Shown here in pieces: positions 1 to 6,799 of a DNA stretch of 6,886 nt. The notes under the pieces were generated by a model, which was not told the origin of the DNA, made no database searches, and saw only the letters and a program-made list of their open reading frames with translations. Position 1 is the first letter of the stretch, and every line of letters begins with the position of its first letter. The DNA is from Verrucomicrobiota bacterium (GTDB taxonomy: Bacteria; Verrucomicrobiota; Verrucomicrobiia; Limisphaerales; UBA8199): NCBI GenBank assembly GCA_026397855.1, contig JAPLUA010000566.1, forward strand, positions 1 through 6,886. Reading direction: 5' to 3'. A program made the translations under genes and the position numbers.

Positions 1-130
1 CTTCTTGTCATTCTGCAGATTGCAGCCGGTAATCCTGCCATCGAGCCCGGATGAGTTCATGGCGGAGGCGATGGGGTTTAACCTGGGCGCCGTTCACTGC
101 TATGCCCCAATTTGATCGCAGGCTGCGAAG

Positions 131-214
131 ATTTAACGCAGAGGGCGCAGAGGTTCGCAGAGGGTTGTTCTTCTCGGCGTTTCTCTGCGTTCTTCGCGTC
201 TCTGCGTTAAAATT
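131..214. repeat. Inverted-repeat element of the 'aacgcagag' type
   Basis: The left arm (131-163, beginning atttaacgcagag) is matched by the reverse complement of the right arm (178-214, ending ctctgcgttaaaatt), with a few mismatches and a loop of about 14 bases. Within each arm the unit 'cgcagag' recurs, so the arms are themselves short imperfect direct repeats. I remember this element as dispersed in many copies in Verrucomicrobiota and some other phyla, where it gives false peptides like NAETRRTQR. Only the palindrome itself is seen here. It could fold as a long hairpin in RNA from either strand; no function is evident. Confidence 0.8.
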
Positions 215-230
215 AGGTGTCGCTTTGGTT

Positions 231-357
231 GCGGCTCTGCCGCGCTGTGTCGCGGCGATTCCTTCGCATCCGCCACCTGGGAATAGCGCTGACACCCAGC
301 TCCGTTAGGAGCGACATTTTCGCTATCCCGTGCCGCCATGCCCGCCGATGGGGCATG
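231..357. repeat. Cluster of three REP-like palindromes
   Basis: Three hairpin-forming units follow one another. The first is gcggc (231-235) with gccgc (239-243), loop of three. The second is a nested unit: outer arms gggaatagcg (279-288) and cgctatccc (321-329, one base shorter), inner stem gctcc (299-303) and ggagc (308-312) closed by a gtta loop. The third is catgccc (337-343) with gggcatg (351-357). The second unit resembles dispersed 'ctccgttaggagcgacat' elements I recall from verrucomicrobial and planctomycete genomes. No coding function is supported. Confidence 0.6.
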
Positions 358-591
358 CGATGGTCTTGTCGGGGATCGCGGGCTATTAACAGGTCGCCTC
401 TCCGGAGCTGGCGGGCTGGGTCGGCACTGCGGGACAAGGGGCCACCGCACTTTGCGCAATGCTTCTACTCCCTCGAAATCCTCGCGGCATTGGACAAGAG
501 AATGTCCGCGCTCCAAAAATCGAAGATGCCCACGTTTCCCCTGCAAGGAACGATTCAATCTTGTAACTCTGCCCCGGTGGTGCATTATCTC

Positions 592-688
592 GCCCGGCAG
601 ACGGGCAGTCGCGGCATTGCGAATGCCGGGCCTGAATTGCCTGTCCCCCGGGCAGAGGGACGGATCGAGATCAACTGTTCCCGATCCG
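592..688 (+). promoter_or_regulatory. Run of hairpins in the sugar-kinase leader
   Basis: Four perfect stems lie end to end in under 100 bases, ending 58 bases before the kinase start. They are gcccg 592-596 with cgggc 602-606; cggcatt 612-618 with aatgccg 622-628; gtccc 643-647 with gggac 657-661; and cggatcg 661-667 with cgatccg 682-688. The last two share base 661, so they compete at one position. The arrangement would suit a structured 5' untranslated region or a further repeat cluster. It matches no riboswitch class that I recognise, and GC-rich DNA makes short hairpins common, so a regulatory role is only a suggestion. Confidence 0.3.
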
Positions 689-746
689 CGCTCCTGGTGC
701 CCGGGTTGAAGATGGTCCGTAAACAACAGTCCTGATTCAGAAAGAT

Positions 747-1835
747 ATGACAATGAAGTATGGTTTGAATATTCGTCCGAACGGCGCGCTGGATTTTCTG
801 TCCCTCGGCGCCCTGGTCCACCGCCTCGATCCGGGCATCATCCCGTTCCGCAAGGCGACTCAGTGCCAGATCCACGTCAGTGGCGGGGAGTTTAACTGCT
901 CCGCCAACCTTGCCGACTGCTTCCGCATGCAAACGGGCATCGCCTCCGCGATGGTGGATTACCCCATCGGCGACCTCATTGCCGAACGTGTGCGGGCGAT
1001 GGGCGTCAAGGCCTTCTACAAGCACTTCAAGCACGACGGCGTGCATGGCCCCAACATGGCGACCGTCTATAGCGACCGCGGGCAGGGCGTCCGCGCCCCC
1101 GTCGTGTTCTACAACCGCTGCAACGAAGCCGGCGCCCAGCTCAAGCCGGGCGACTTCGACTGGAAGAGCATCTTCGCGAGCGGCGTGCGCTGGTTCCACA
1201 GCGGCGGCATCTTCGCCGCCCTCTCGCCGACCACCGCCGAGGTCATCATCGAAGCCATGCAGGCCGCCAAGGCCGCCGGCGCCGTAACCTCCTTCGACCT
1301 CAACTATCGCGCCAAGCTCTGGAACATCTCCGGCGGCCACGAGCGCGCTGTCGCCGTCCTGGACCGCATTGTGAAGAATGTGGACGTGCTCGTGGGCAAC
1401 GAAGAGGACTTGCAGATGGGCCTGGGCATCCCCGGACCTGAAGTCGCCGCCAAGTCCAAGCTCGATCCGAGCGCCTTCATCGGCATGATTGACAAGGTCG
1501 TCAAGAAGCATCCCCAGATCAAGATTGTGGCCACCACCCTGCGGGAGGTCCACTCGACCAACCGGCATAGCTGGGGCGCGGTGGCGTGGATTGACGGCAA
1601 GACCTACATGGCGCCGACCTGCGAATTGGACGTGCTCGACCGCGTGGGCGGTGGCGACGGCTACGCGGCGGGCTTCTTCTACGGCCTGCTGACCGGCGTC
1701 GAACCCGAGGAAGCCGTGAAGCTCGGCTGGGCCCATGGCGCGCTGCTGACCACGTTCCCGGGCGACACCACCATGGCGACGCTCGAACAGGTTCGAGCCC
1801 TCGCCAAGGGCGGCTCCGCACGCATCCAACGCTGA
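747..1835 (+). CDS. kdgK: PfkB-family sugar kinase, probable 2-dehydro-3-deoxygluconate kinase
   Basis: Cytoplasmic ribokinase/PfkB-family kinase of 362 residues, a normal length for the family. The N-terminal glycine motif is GGEFN (46-50). The C-terminal signature is DRVGGGDGYAAG (298-309), with D304 in the place of the catalytic base; family members more often read DTxGAGD, and the DRxGGGD form is one I associate with KDG kinases. SFDLNYRAKLW (182-192) and NEED (218-221) are further landmarks of KDG-kinase-like members. The expected reaction is ATP-dependent phosphorylation of 2-keto-3-deoxygluconate to KDPG, which enters the Entner-Doudoroff lower branch. Another keto- or deoxy-sugar substrate cannot be excluded, so the gene symbol is tentative. 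The start is unsure: ATG 747 and ATG 753 are both possible and neither has a strong Shine-Dalgarno, only agaaag upstream. The large hydrolase frame opens 12 bases downstream, suggesting one transcript. Confidence 0.85.
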   Translation: MTMKYGLNIRPNGALDFLSLGALVHRLDPGIIPFRKATQCQIHVSGGEFNCSANLADCFRMQTGIASAMVDYPIGDLIAERVRAMGVKAFYKHFKHDGVHGPNMATVYSDRGQGVRAPVVFYNRCNEAGAQLKPGDFDWKSIFASGVRWFHSGGIFAALSPTTAEVIIEAMQAAKAAGAVTSFDLNYRAKLWNISGGHERAVAVLDRIVKNVDVLVGNEEDLQMGLGIPGPEVAAKSKLDPSAFIGMIDKVVKKHPQIKIVATTLREVHSTNRHSWGAVAWIDGKTYMAPTCELDVLDRVGGGDGYAAGFFYGLLTGVEPEEAVKLGWAHGALLTTFPGDTTMATLEQVRALAKGGSARIQR

Positions 1836-1847
1836 GCAAGCGCCGGC

Positions 1848-4800
1848 ATGTTTGGTTTCGAGCGCTGGACTGAAGTGACCCCCCGGACGCGGGGGAAATC
1901 CGAAGTCCCTAAGGCCGAAATCCGAAAGAAATCCGAAGCCCGAAATCCGAATCGGCTGCAGCGCCTGCTATCCAGGGCTCGCAGCCGATTCCTATTCGGC
2001 GCACCTTCGGATTTCGGATTTCGGACTTCCTTCGGCCTTCGGATTTCGGGTTTCGGATTTCAGCCCGGACTGCTGGCTTTCGCGATGTTGCTCGCCGGCT
2101 GCCCGCTCCGCGCAGCCTCCGGCCCCCCTTCTCCTCCCAAGGCTGCCGTCTTTTACGACAGCCTGCCCGGTTCTGACCAGGCGCTGGCGCGCGACATCGC
2201 CGCGCAAGTGCGCGCGGCCGGTTATGCGACGGAGCTGATCTTCACGCCCGTCCTGACGAACCAGGCGCTCCTGACGCCGAAGCGCTTCGATCTCCTGGTG
2301 CTGCCCAGCGCCCGCGCGCTGCCGCTCGTGGCGGCCCCCGCCATTGTGACCTACCTGCGGGGCGGCGGCGACCTGCTGGCCTTGGGGCTGCCGGCCTGGC
2401 AATCACCGGTCTTCCAGATCAATGGCAAGTGGCTGACGCGAAAGGGCTACGAGGAAGCCGTCGCGGCGCAGCGGCCCCAACACCTGGTGGAGGATTTCGA
2501 TAGCACCGACTTGACGCGCTGGACACGGCACACGGGCGAGGCGGGCGTGCTGGCGCAATACGAACTGACCGGGCAAGCCAACCCCGGCCACGGCAAGGCG
2601 CTGCATGTGAAGCTGGATCGCCTGGGCGGCTGGCAGACGCTGCAGTCCCCTGCCCTTGCGCAAGTGTTCCCGACGAATCACACCCTGACCTGTTTCCGCG
2701 CCAAGGGGGGCCCACGCACGCGGCAGCTCAGCCTGGAATGGAAGGAGCAGGATGGCTCGCGCTGGATCGCCACCGTGGACCTCTCGCCGGAATGGAAAGA
2801 CTACACGCTCCTGCCGGACCGGTTCAAGGCGTGGCCGCCGGAGTCGGTGAGCGAGGACCGTATCTTCAACCCGGCCAGGGCCGCCAGTTGCTGTGTGGGA
2901 CTCTCGATGTCGCACACAGCCCTCGAAGGCGAGCAACACGAATACGGGTTCGACGACCTGGGCACCGCGCCGAACCCGCTCGGGGAAGACACCCCGCCGT
3001 CCGAATCCAGCGTGCCTCAACTGGAATCGGTCTCGCCCGGCTACCAATGCTACCCTATCACGACGCCGGTGGTGATAAAGCCGGACCTCTTGAAGGCGCC
3101 GTTGGAGGAGTGGGAGAAAAACTCCAATGACCTCGCGGTAGGGCGAGCGTCCTCCCAAGGAGGCGGTTCCGGGACGAACTTTGGCGAGCCAGCTTACTAT
3201 GGCTTGCAACCGCGCGCGCGGGGCGTGGGGTTCGAGCAGGGGCGCCCTTATCGCTGGGAGCCGCTGCTGGGGGCGTATGACGCGGCCACGCAGGATTATC
3301 GCGGGGCGCTGGGGGCCCTGCTGGTGAATGTTGCGTCGCCATTCCGCGGCAGCGTGTGGGCTGTGTTCACGCCGGCGGACGCCGCCTTCTACCGTCAACC
3401 GGCCGTCACCAACTGCCTGCGACAGGTTCTCTCTCGCATGAAACGCGGCGTTTTCCTCAGCGAAGGCGGCAGCGAGTTCTTCACCCTCTTTGCGGACCAG
3501 GAATTCCAGGCCGGCGCGCGCGTCGTCAATTTCGGCAGCGAAACCGTCAGCAACCTTTCGCTCACCGTATCCCTTCTGGGCGCCAAAGGCCGCGCCTCCC
3601 GAGCGGTGCTCGAAACCAACTTCACCCTCGCCCCCGGCGAAACCGTCACCCTCGCCAGGAACGGCCTTTCCAAACAGCCCAGCGAGGGCAGCGTCTCCGT
3701 GGCCCTGAACTGCACCGGCGCGCCCGTTGATGCGCTCCGACACGAGCTGGGCGTCTGGCAACCCCGGGCCAGGCCCAGGTTCATCGAGGCCCGCGACGGC
3801 GGGTTCTGGCTGGACGGCAAGCCCTGGAAAGCTCACGGCATCAACTACATGCCCTCCAGCGGCATCGGGCTGGCAAACGGCCGCTACTTCGAATACTGGC
3901 TGGGCCGCGGCGCCTACGACCCCGAAGTCGTCGAGCGCGACCTGCGCCGCGTCAAGGCCATGAACCTCAACGCCGTCAGCGTGTTCGTTCATCACGAATC
4001 GCTTCACTCCGGGCATCTCCTCGACCTCCTCCGCCGCTGCGACGCCCTCGGCCTGCACGTCAACCAATCCCTCCGGCCGGGCACGCCGATGGCTTTTGAG
4101 TGGGACAAGATGAAGGATCTCATCGAGTTCTACCAGCTTGCCGCCAACGACACCGTCTTCGCCTACGACCTCGCGTGGGAGCCCAGCCACGGCGGCTACT
4201 CCGAACAGCAGCGCAACTACGCCGCCCTCTGGCAAGAATGGGTTCTCAAGAAATACGGCAGCCTCTCCACCGCCACCAACGCCTGGGGCGTCCCCTCCCC
4301 GCCGATGATCGTCACGCCGAAAAGCGCCCTCACGCCGCCCCCCGCCCGTGTCAGCAGGCTCTCGATTGACGTGCCCCCCATGTCCCAGCTCACCGCGGAC
4401 GGCCCCTGGCGCAAGCTCGTCGCCGACTACCGTTTCTTCCTCGACACGCTCCTCCACGAGAAGTATTCCGCCGCGCGCCAGCTCGTCCGGTCCATTGACC
4501 CCAACCACGCCGTCAGCTTCCGCATGTCCAATACCGGCGACCCCCTCTACAACTGGGACGCCGCCCTGCCCTACGACTTTTACGGCCTGGCCGACGCCGT
4601 GGACATCTGGGAGCCCGAAGCCTACGGCCGCATCGGCGAGTGGGACCGGGTCCGACCCGGCACGTTCACCGCCGCCTACGCCCGGCTCTGCGACCCCGCC
4701 AAACCGTTTGTGTGGGCCGAGATGGGCCACACGACGTGGGACATGAACCTCATGGCCCCCGCGCCCGAGAAGCTCGCCTTCGCGGCCCGTTACTACTCGG

Positions 4801-5141
4801 ACTTCTATCGCATGATGATCGAGTGCGGCGCCGACGGCGTCTTCTTCTGGTGGTATCCGGGCGGCTTTCGGCTGGGGGAGAACAGCGACTTCGGGGTCAT
4901 CAATCCCGACGGCACCGACCGCCCTGTCACGAAAATCATCCGGGCTGAAGGCCCCCGCTTCCTCAAGGCCCCCAAGCCAGGCCCGACCGACGAATGGATC
5001 AGCGTCAACCGCGACCACGATGCCCGCGGCCTCCACGGCATCTACCAGGCCGTCCAGGAACGCTTCTGGAAAGCCCAGGACCTCCAGCGCCGCCCCGGGC
5101 TGAGCTACGAGCGCCAGACGGACACCAAGAAGCAGAATTGA
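1848..5141 (+). CDS. Exported multidomain glycoside hydrolase, clan GH-A-like, family unassigned
   Basis: The open frame has 1097 codons. Residues ~17-72 are encoded by an inverted repeat and look non-functional. The credible protein begins near residue 70, where a hydrophobic stretch ends in a lipobox (LAGC, C85), suggesting a lipoprotein. Domains in order: a Rossmann/ThuA-like fold (K98 to ~185; KAAVFYDS, then LLVLPSA and YLRGGGDLLALG); a jelly-roll, carbohydrate-binding-like module (214-372; VEDFD to FDDLG); a linker and a segment of unclear fold to ~545; a beta-sandwich-like region (~547-640); and a (beta/alpha)8 catalytic domain (~645-1010) opening with FWLDGKPWKAHGINYMPS. E778 in AWEPS is the likely acid/base and E958 in WAEMG the likely nucleophile, as in retaining clan GH-A enzymes, followed by a tryptophan-rich strand 8 (FFWWYPGG, 999-1006). 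The substrate is unknown; GH5, GH42 or a newer GH-A family are possible. No ribosome site is visible at ATG 1848. Leucine codon choice changes sharply near 3500. Confidence 0.8.
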   Translation: MFGFERWTEVTPRTRGKSEVPKAEIRKKSEARNPNRLQRLLSRARSRFLFGAPSDFGFRTSFGLRISGFGFQPGLLAFAMLLAGCPLRAASGPPSPPKAAVFYDSLPGSDQALARDIAAQVRAAGYATELIFTPVLTNQALLTPKRFDLLVLPSARALPLVAAPAIVTYLRGGGDLLALGLPAWQSPVFQINGKWLTRKGYEEAVAAQRPQHLVEDFDSTDLTRWTRHTGEAGVLAQYELTGQANPGHGKALHVKLDRLGGWQTLQSPALAQVFPTNHTLTCFRAKGGPRTRQLSLEWKEQDGSRWIATVDLSPEWKDYTLLPDRFKAWPPESVSEDRIFNPARAASCCVGLSMSHTALEGEQHEYGFDDLGTAPNPLGEDTPPSESSVPQLESVSPGYQCYPITTPVVIKPDLLKAPLEEWEKNSNDLAVGRASSQGGGSGTNFGEPAYYGLQPRARGVGFEQGRPYRWEPLLGAYDAATQDYRGALGALLVNVASPFRGSVWAVFTPADAAFYRQPAVTNCLRQVLSRMKRGVFLSEGGSEFFTLFADQEFQAGARVVNFGSETVSNLSLTVSLLGAKGRASRAVLETNFTLAPGETVTLARNGLSKQPSEGSVSVALNCTGAPVDALRHELGVWQPRARPRFIEARDGGFWLDGKPWKAHGINYMPSSGIGLANGRYFEYWLGRGAYDPEVVERDLRRVKAMNLNAVSVFVHHESLHSGHLLDLLRRCDALGLHVNQSLRPGTPMAFEWDKMKDLIEFYQLAANDTVFAYDLAWEPSHGGYSEQQRNYAALWQEWVLKKYGSLSTATNAWGVPSPPMIVTPKSALTPPPARVSRLSIDVPPMSQLTADGPWRKLVADYRFFLDTLLHEKYSAARQLVRSIDPNHAVSFRMSNTGDPLYNWDAALPYDFYGLADAVDIWEPEAYGRIGEWDRVRPGTFTAAYARLCDPAKPFVWAEMGHTTWDMNLMAPAPEKLAFAARYYSDFYRMMIECGADGVFFWWYPGGFRLGENSDFGVINPDGTDRPVTKIIRAEGPRFLKAPKPGPTDEWISVNRDHDARGLHGIYQAVQERFWKAQDLQRRPGLSYERQTDTKKQN
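1880..2061. repeat. Large inverted repeat of 'atccgaa/ttcggat' units inside the hydrolase frame
   Basis: The left arm (1895-1949) carries four atccgaa-type units and the right arm (1991-2061) the complementary ttcggat units. At the centre is a perfect 10-bp stem, aatcggctgc (1950-1959) with gcagccgatt (1981-1990), around a 21-base loop. A small GC hairpin, ccccc 1880-1884 with ggggg 1891-1895, abuts the left end. In the + frame it is translated as low-complexity peptides (PKAEIRKKSEARNPN, then SDFGFRTSFGLRISGFGF), a pattern I remember from verrucomicrobial genomes, where this repeat is dispersed and usually intergenic. It has no stop codon in the hydrolase frame. It may have inserted at or into the 5' end of that gene, or simply lie between the two genes. 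Confidence 0.8.
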
Positions 5142-5152
5142 ACCCCCAACAT

Positions 5153-5225
5153 CGTAGCCGCCAACGTCAGTTGGCGCACTCTTCTTCAGAGGATAGATCA
5201 GCGCCAACTGACGTTGGCGGCTACG
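5153..5225. repeat. Perfect 25-bp inverted repeat between convergent genes, possible bidirectional terminator
   Basis: The arm 5153-5177 (starts cgtagccgcc, ends ttggcgc) is the exact reverse complement of 5201-5225, with a 23-base spacer. Each arm also contains its own hairpin: cgccaac and gttggcg around gtca or tgac. The element can therefore fold as one long stem or as two small ones. It fills most of the 94-base gap between the ends of the two hydrolase genes, where a hairpin active in both directions would block read-through. There is no T-run after either arm, so it is not a classical intrinsic terminator. I recall this sequence type as a dispersed verrucomicrobial repeat. Confidence 0.85.
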
Positions 5226-5235
5226 AGTTCTTGAA

Positions 5236-6780
5236 TTATCCCCCGGCCCCGGGAGCGCCTATGGAACGGGGGCGGTTGTAGGCCTTGAGGAAAACCTCCT
5301 TCGCGTCATAGCCGAGCTGGGCGGGAGGTTCCTTGCGGCCGGACCACGCGTATTCCGCTGCCAGCACAAACGCCGTGAACTGCTGAAGCTGAGTTTTCAT
5401 GGCCTGTTCGTCGGGGAAGTAGCCCATCCACGTCGTTTGCAGCAACCCCTCCGCCCCGGTCGCCAATGCGGCCTGGGCCAGGTGATGAATATTCGCCGGG
5501 GTGTACCAGCTTGCCGCCACAACGCGAAACCCTTCCTTGCGCAGGAGCTCGAGGCTGCTGGCATCCGCGGAGGCCGCGTAATGCCAATCTACAATAATGA
5601 CCTTCCTGGAGATTGCTTCCCGCCGCGCCCGGGCATCCGCCAGGGTCTTGGCGTGGGTGGCATCTTTGGCTTCCCCGGGACCGAGCAGCATGTCGCCCCA
5701 GACCATGGATTCCACGCCGCGCTCGTTCAGCCACTCGTTCAGGCGGTTGGCGTGTTTGACCACCAGCTCCGTCGTCGTCGCGCCCTTGCATCGGGGACAT
5801 TCCGGGCTCGGGAAGCGGCCTCGCATCGTGACTTCGTCGTGGCCGATATGGCAATACTTCGATTCGAAAACCGGCAGGCACTCGTTCAGCACATCCTGGA
5901 TGAAGGCGAAGCTCTTCGGGTGGTTCACGCAGTAGGCGTAGGGCGTCTGCGGATCCTCGGCAAAGTCCAGGTTGCTGCCGTTGCGGAAAATCCACTCGGC
6001 ATGGCCGGGGACATTGACCAGGGGGATCGGCTCCAGGAAGCAGCCGCGCCCGGTCGCGACCAACCGGCGCAGGTCCGCTTTCGAGACGGCGTTGGGCGCT
6101 GTGATCTCCGGATGCTTATCCCACTGGGCCGCCTCGCACTGGATGACGCTGCGGTTGAGCTTGAACGCGCCGAACACATTGCGGATGAGCTTCTGGTGCA
6201 TCGGCACACCCGACGCGCTGGGAAACCAGTGAGCGCCGCGAAAGCGCATGGCCGGCCAGTCCTCGATGTCCACCACCGGGCAGAGGCGTCCCTCAGCGGA
6301 CTCCTCCCACAACTGCTCCAGCGTTTGCAGGCCATAGAACGCGCCCTGAGCCGTTGCCGCAAGAATGACGAGGCCGTTGGTCTCGACCGTCAGGCGGTAC
6401 CCTTCAGGGTCGGATGCCCATCGAGGCTGGTTCGGGCCGGTCGGGAAGTTCGCCGTGCTGCCGGAACCAACAGCCAGCGTCACCCACGGCTGCGCGACCT
6501 TTTCAAAGGTACCCCGCTTGCCGCCCAGCGCCGATTGAGCTGCCTGCCATAGCCCTTCGTCGCGGGCAGCGGCGCGGAGCACCCACCTGGAGTCCGGCTG
6601 CACGCGGCACACTCCCGATCCCATGCGCAGCGATTTGGGTTGGGGAATGATCAAGGGCCCCTTCGCGCCCGGTGCAGCCCCGGGAGCCGCAGGCGATGGT
6701 GACGGCTCCTGGGCCGCGCAGGCAATGGCAGCCACCGCGATGGCCGAAGTGATGCGGGTGATAAAGGGGTAAGTTAGCAA
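5236..6780 (-). CDS. Exported GH20 beta-N-acetylhexosaminidase-like enzyme
   Basis: The protein has 514 residues. An N-terminal signal peptide (about 1-23, hydrophobic ITSAIAVAAIACAA) is followed by a Pro/Ala-rich linker (~25-40). The GH20b-like domain starts at IIPQPKS (44-50) and runs to AQGAFYGLQTL (~144-154). The (beta/alpha)8 domain shows DWPAMRFRG (174-182), with R181 as the probable substrate-binding arginine, then NVPGHAEW (256-263) and HIGHDEV (311-317). The D315-E316 pair is the family's catalytic pair: Asp orients the substrate acetamido group and Glu is the general acid. The reaction is removal of terminal N-acetylglucosamine or N-acetylgalactosamine from glycans, outside the cytoplasm. 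Usual members read HIGGDE; His for the second Gly is a variant. A CPRC pair (328-331) follows the active site. The start is TTG 6780, chosen for the AGGAGG seven bases upstream and because the signal peptide begins there. The gene converges on the large hydrolase and ends with TAA at 5236-5238. Exact substrate unknown. Confidence 0.92.
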   Translation of the reverse strand: MLTYPFITRITSAIAVAAIACAAQEPSPSPAAPGAAPGAKGPLIIPQPKSLRMGSGVCRVQPDSRWVLRAAARDEGLWQAAQSALGGKRGTFEKVAQPWVTLAVGSGSTANFPTGPNQPRWASDPEGYRLTVETNGLVILAATAQGAFYGLQTLEQLWEESAEGRLCPVVDIEDWPAMRFRGAHWFPSASGVPMHQKLIRNVFGAFKLNRSVIQCEAAQWDKHPEITAPNAVSKADLRRLVATGRGCFLEPIPLVNVPGHAEWIFRNGSNLDFAEDPQTPYAYCVNHPKSFAFIQDVLNECLPVFESKYCHIGHDEVTMRGRFPSPECPRCKGATTTELVVKHANRLNEWLNERGVESMVWGDMLLGPGEAKDATHAKTLADARARREAISRKVIIVDWHYAASADASSLELLRKEGFRVVAASWYTPANIHHLAQAALATGAEGLLQTTWMGYFPDEQAMKTQLQQFTAFVLAAEYAWSGRKEPPAQLGYDAKEVFLKAYNRPRSIGAPGAGG

Positions 6781-6787
6781 GTGAGAG

Positions 6788-6793
6788 CCTCCT
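6788..6793 (-). promoter_or_regulatory. Ribosome binding site of the GH20 gene
   Basis: On the minus strand AGGAGG lies seven bases before a TTG codon at 6780-6778. This perfect Shine-Dalgarno decides the start: no ATG is available at the right distance, and translation from the TTG yields a proper signal peptide. It is the only strong ribosome site of the three genes. Confidence 0.85.
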
Positions 6794-6799
6794 GGTGTC

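Larger units (their letters stand above)
1..746. other. Intergenic region without a convincing gene
   Basis: No frame here reads like a protein. The open frames on both strands are rich in Arg, Ser and Pro, contain repeat-derived stretches and overlap each other in several frames. The first 125 bases show nothing I recognise. Positions 131-357 hold palindromic repeats and 592-688 a run of hairpins, both listed separately. Between them a small hairpin (ggaca 492-496 with tgtcc 503-507) is visible. I find no convincing -35/-10 pair, although the promoter of the downstream sugar kinase gene must lie somewhere in or before this stretch unless that gene is transcribed from further upstream. Confidence 0.6.

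Noticed and set aside
689..746. A sigma-70 promoter for the sugar kinase.
   Set aside because: No hexamer pair with suitable spacing close to TTGACA and TATAAT could be found just upstream.
133..753. Open frames on both strands before the kinase (for example 217-735 on + and 133-753 on -).
   Set aside because: They run through palindromic repeats, are rich in Arg/Ser/Pro, show no domain-like pattern and overlap one another on both strands.
585..1829. A 414-codon minus-strand open frame opposite the sugar kinase.
   Set aside because: Low-complexity His/Gly/Val/Asp composition typical of the antisense of GC-rich genes; the plus frame carries the PfkB motifs.
1895..2061. A CRISPR array, suggested by repeated atccgaa units.
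   Set aside because: Units are about seven bases with no regular unique spacers, and the two halves are inverted relative to each other. It is a palindromic repeat.
2403..5207. A 934-codon open frame on the minus strand opposite the large hydrolase.
   Set aside because: Its product is repetitive Gly/Val/Ala/Glu-rich sequence with no domain, it lies exactly opposite a gene with recognisable catalytic motifs, and stop-free antisense frames are expected with GC-ending codons. Its start lies in the 5153-5225 repeat.
5142..5235. Classical rho-independent terminators for the two convergent genes.
   Set aside because: The hairpin is strong but no T-run follows on either strand, so only a possible terminator role is noted.
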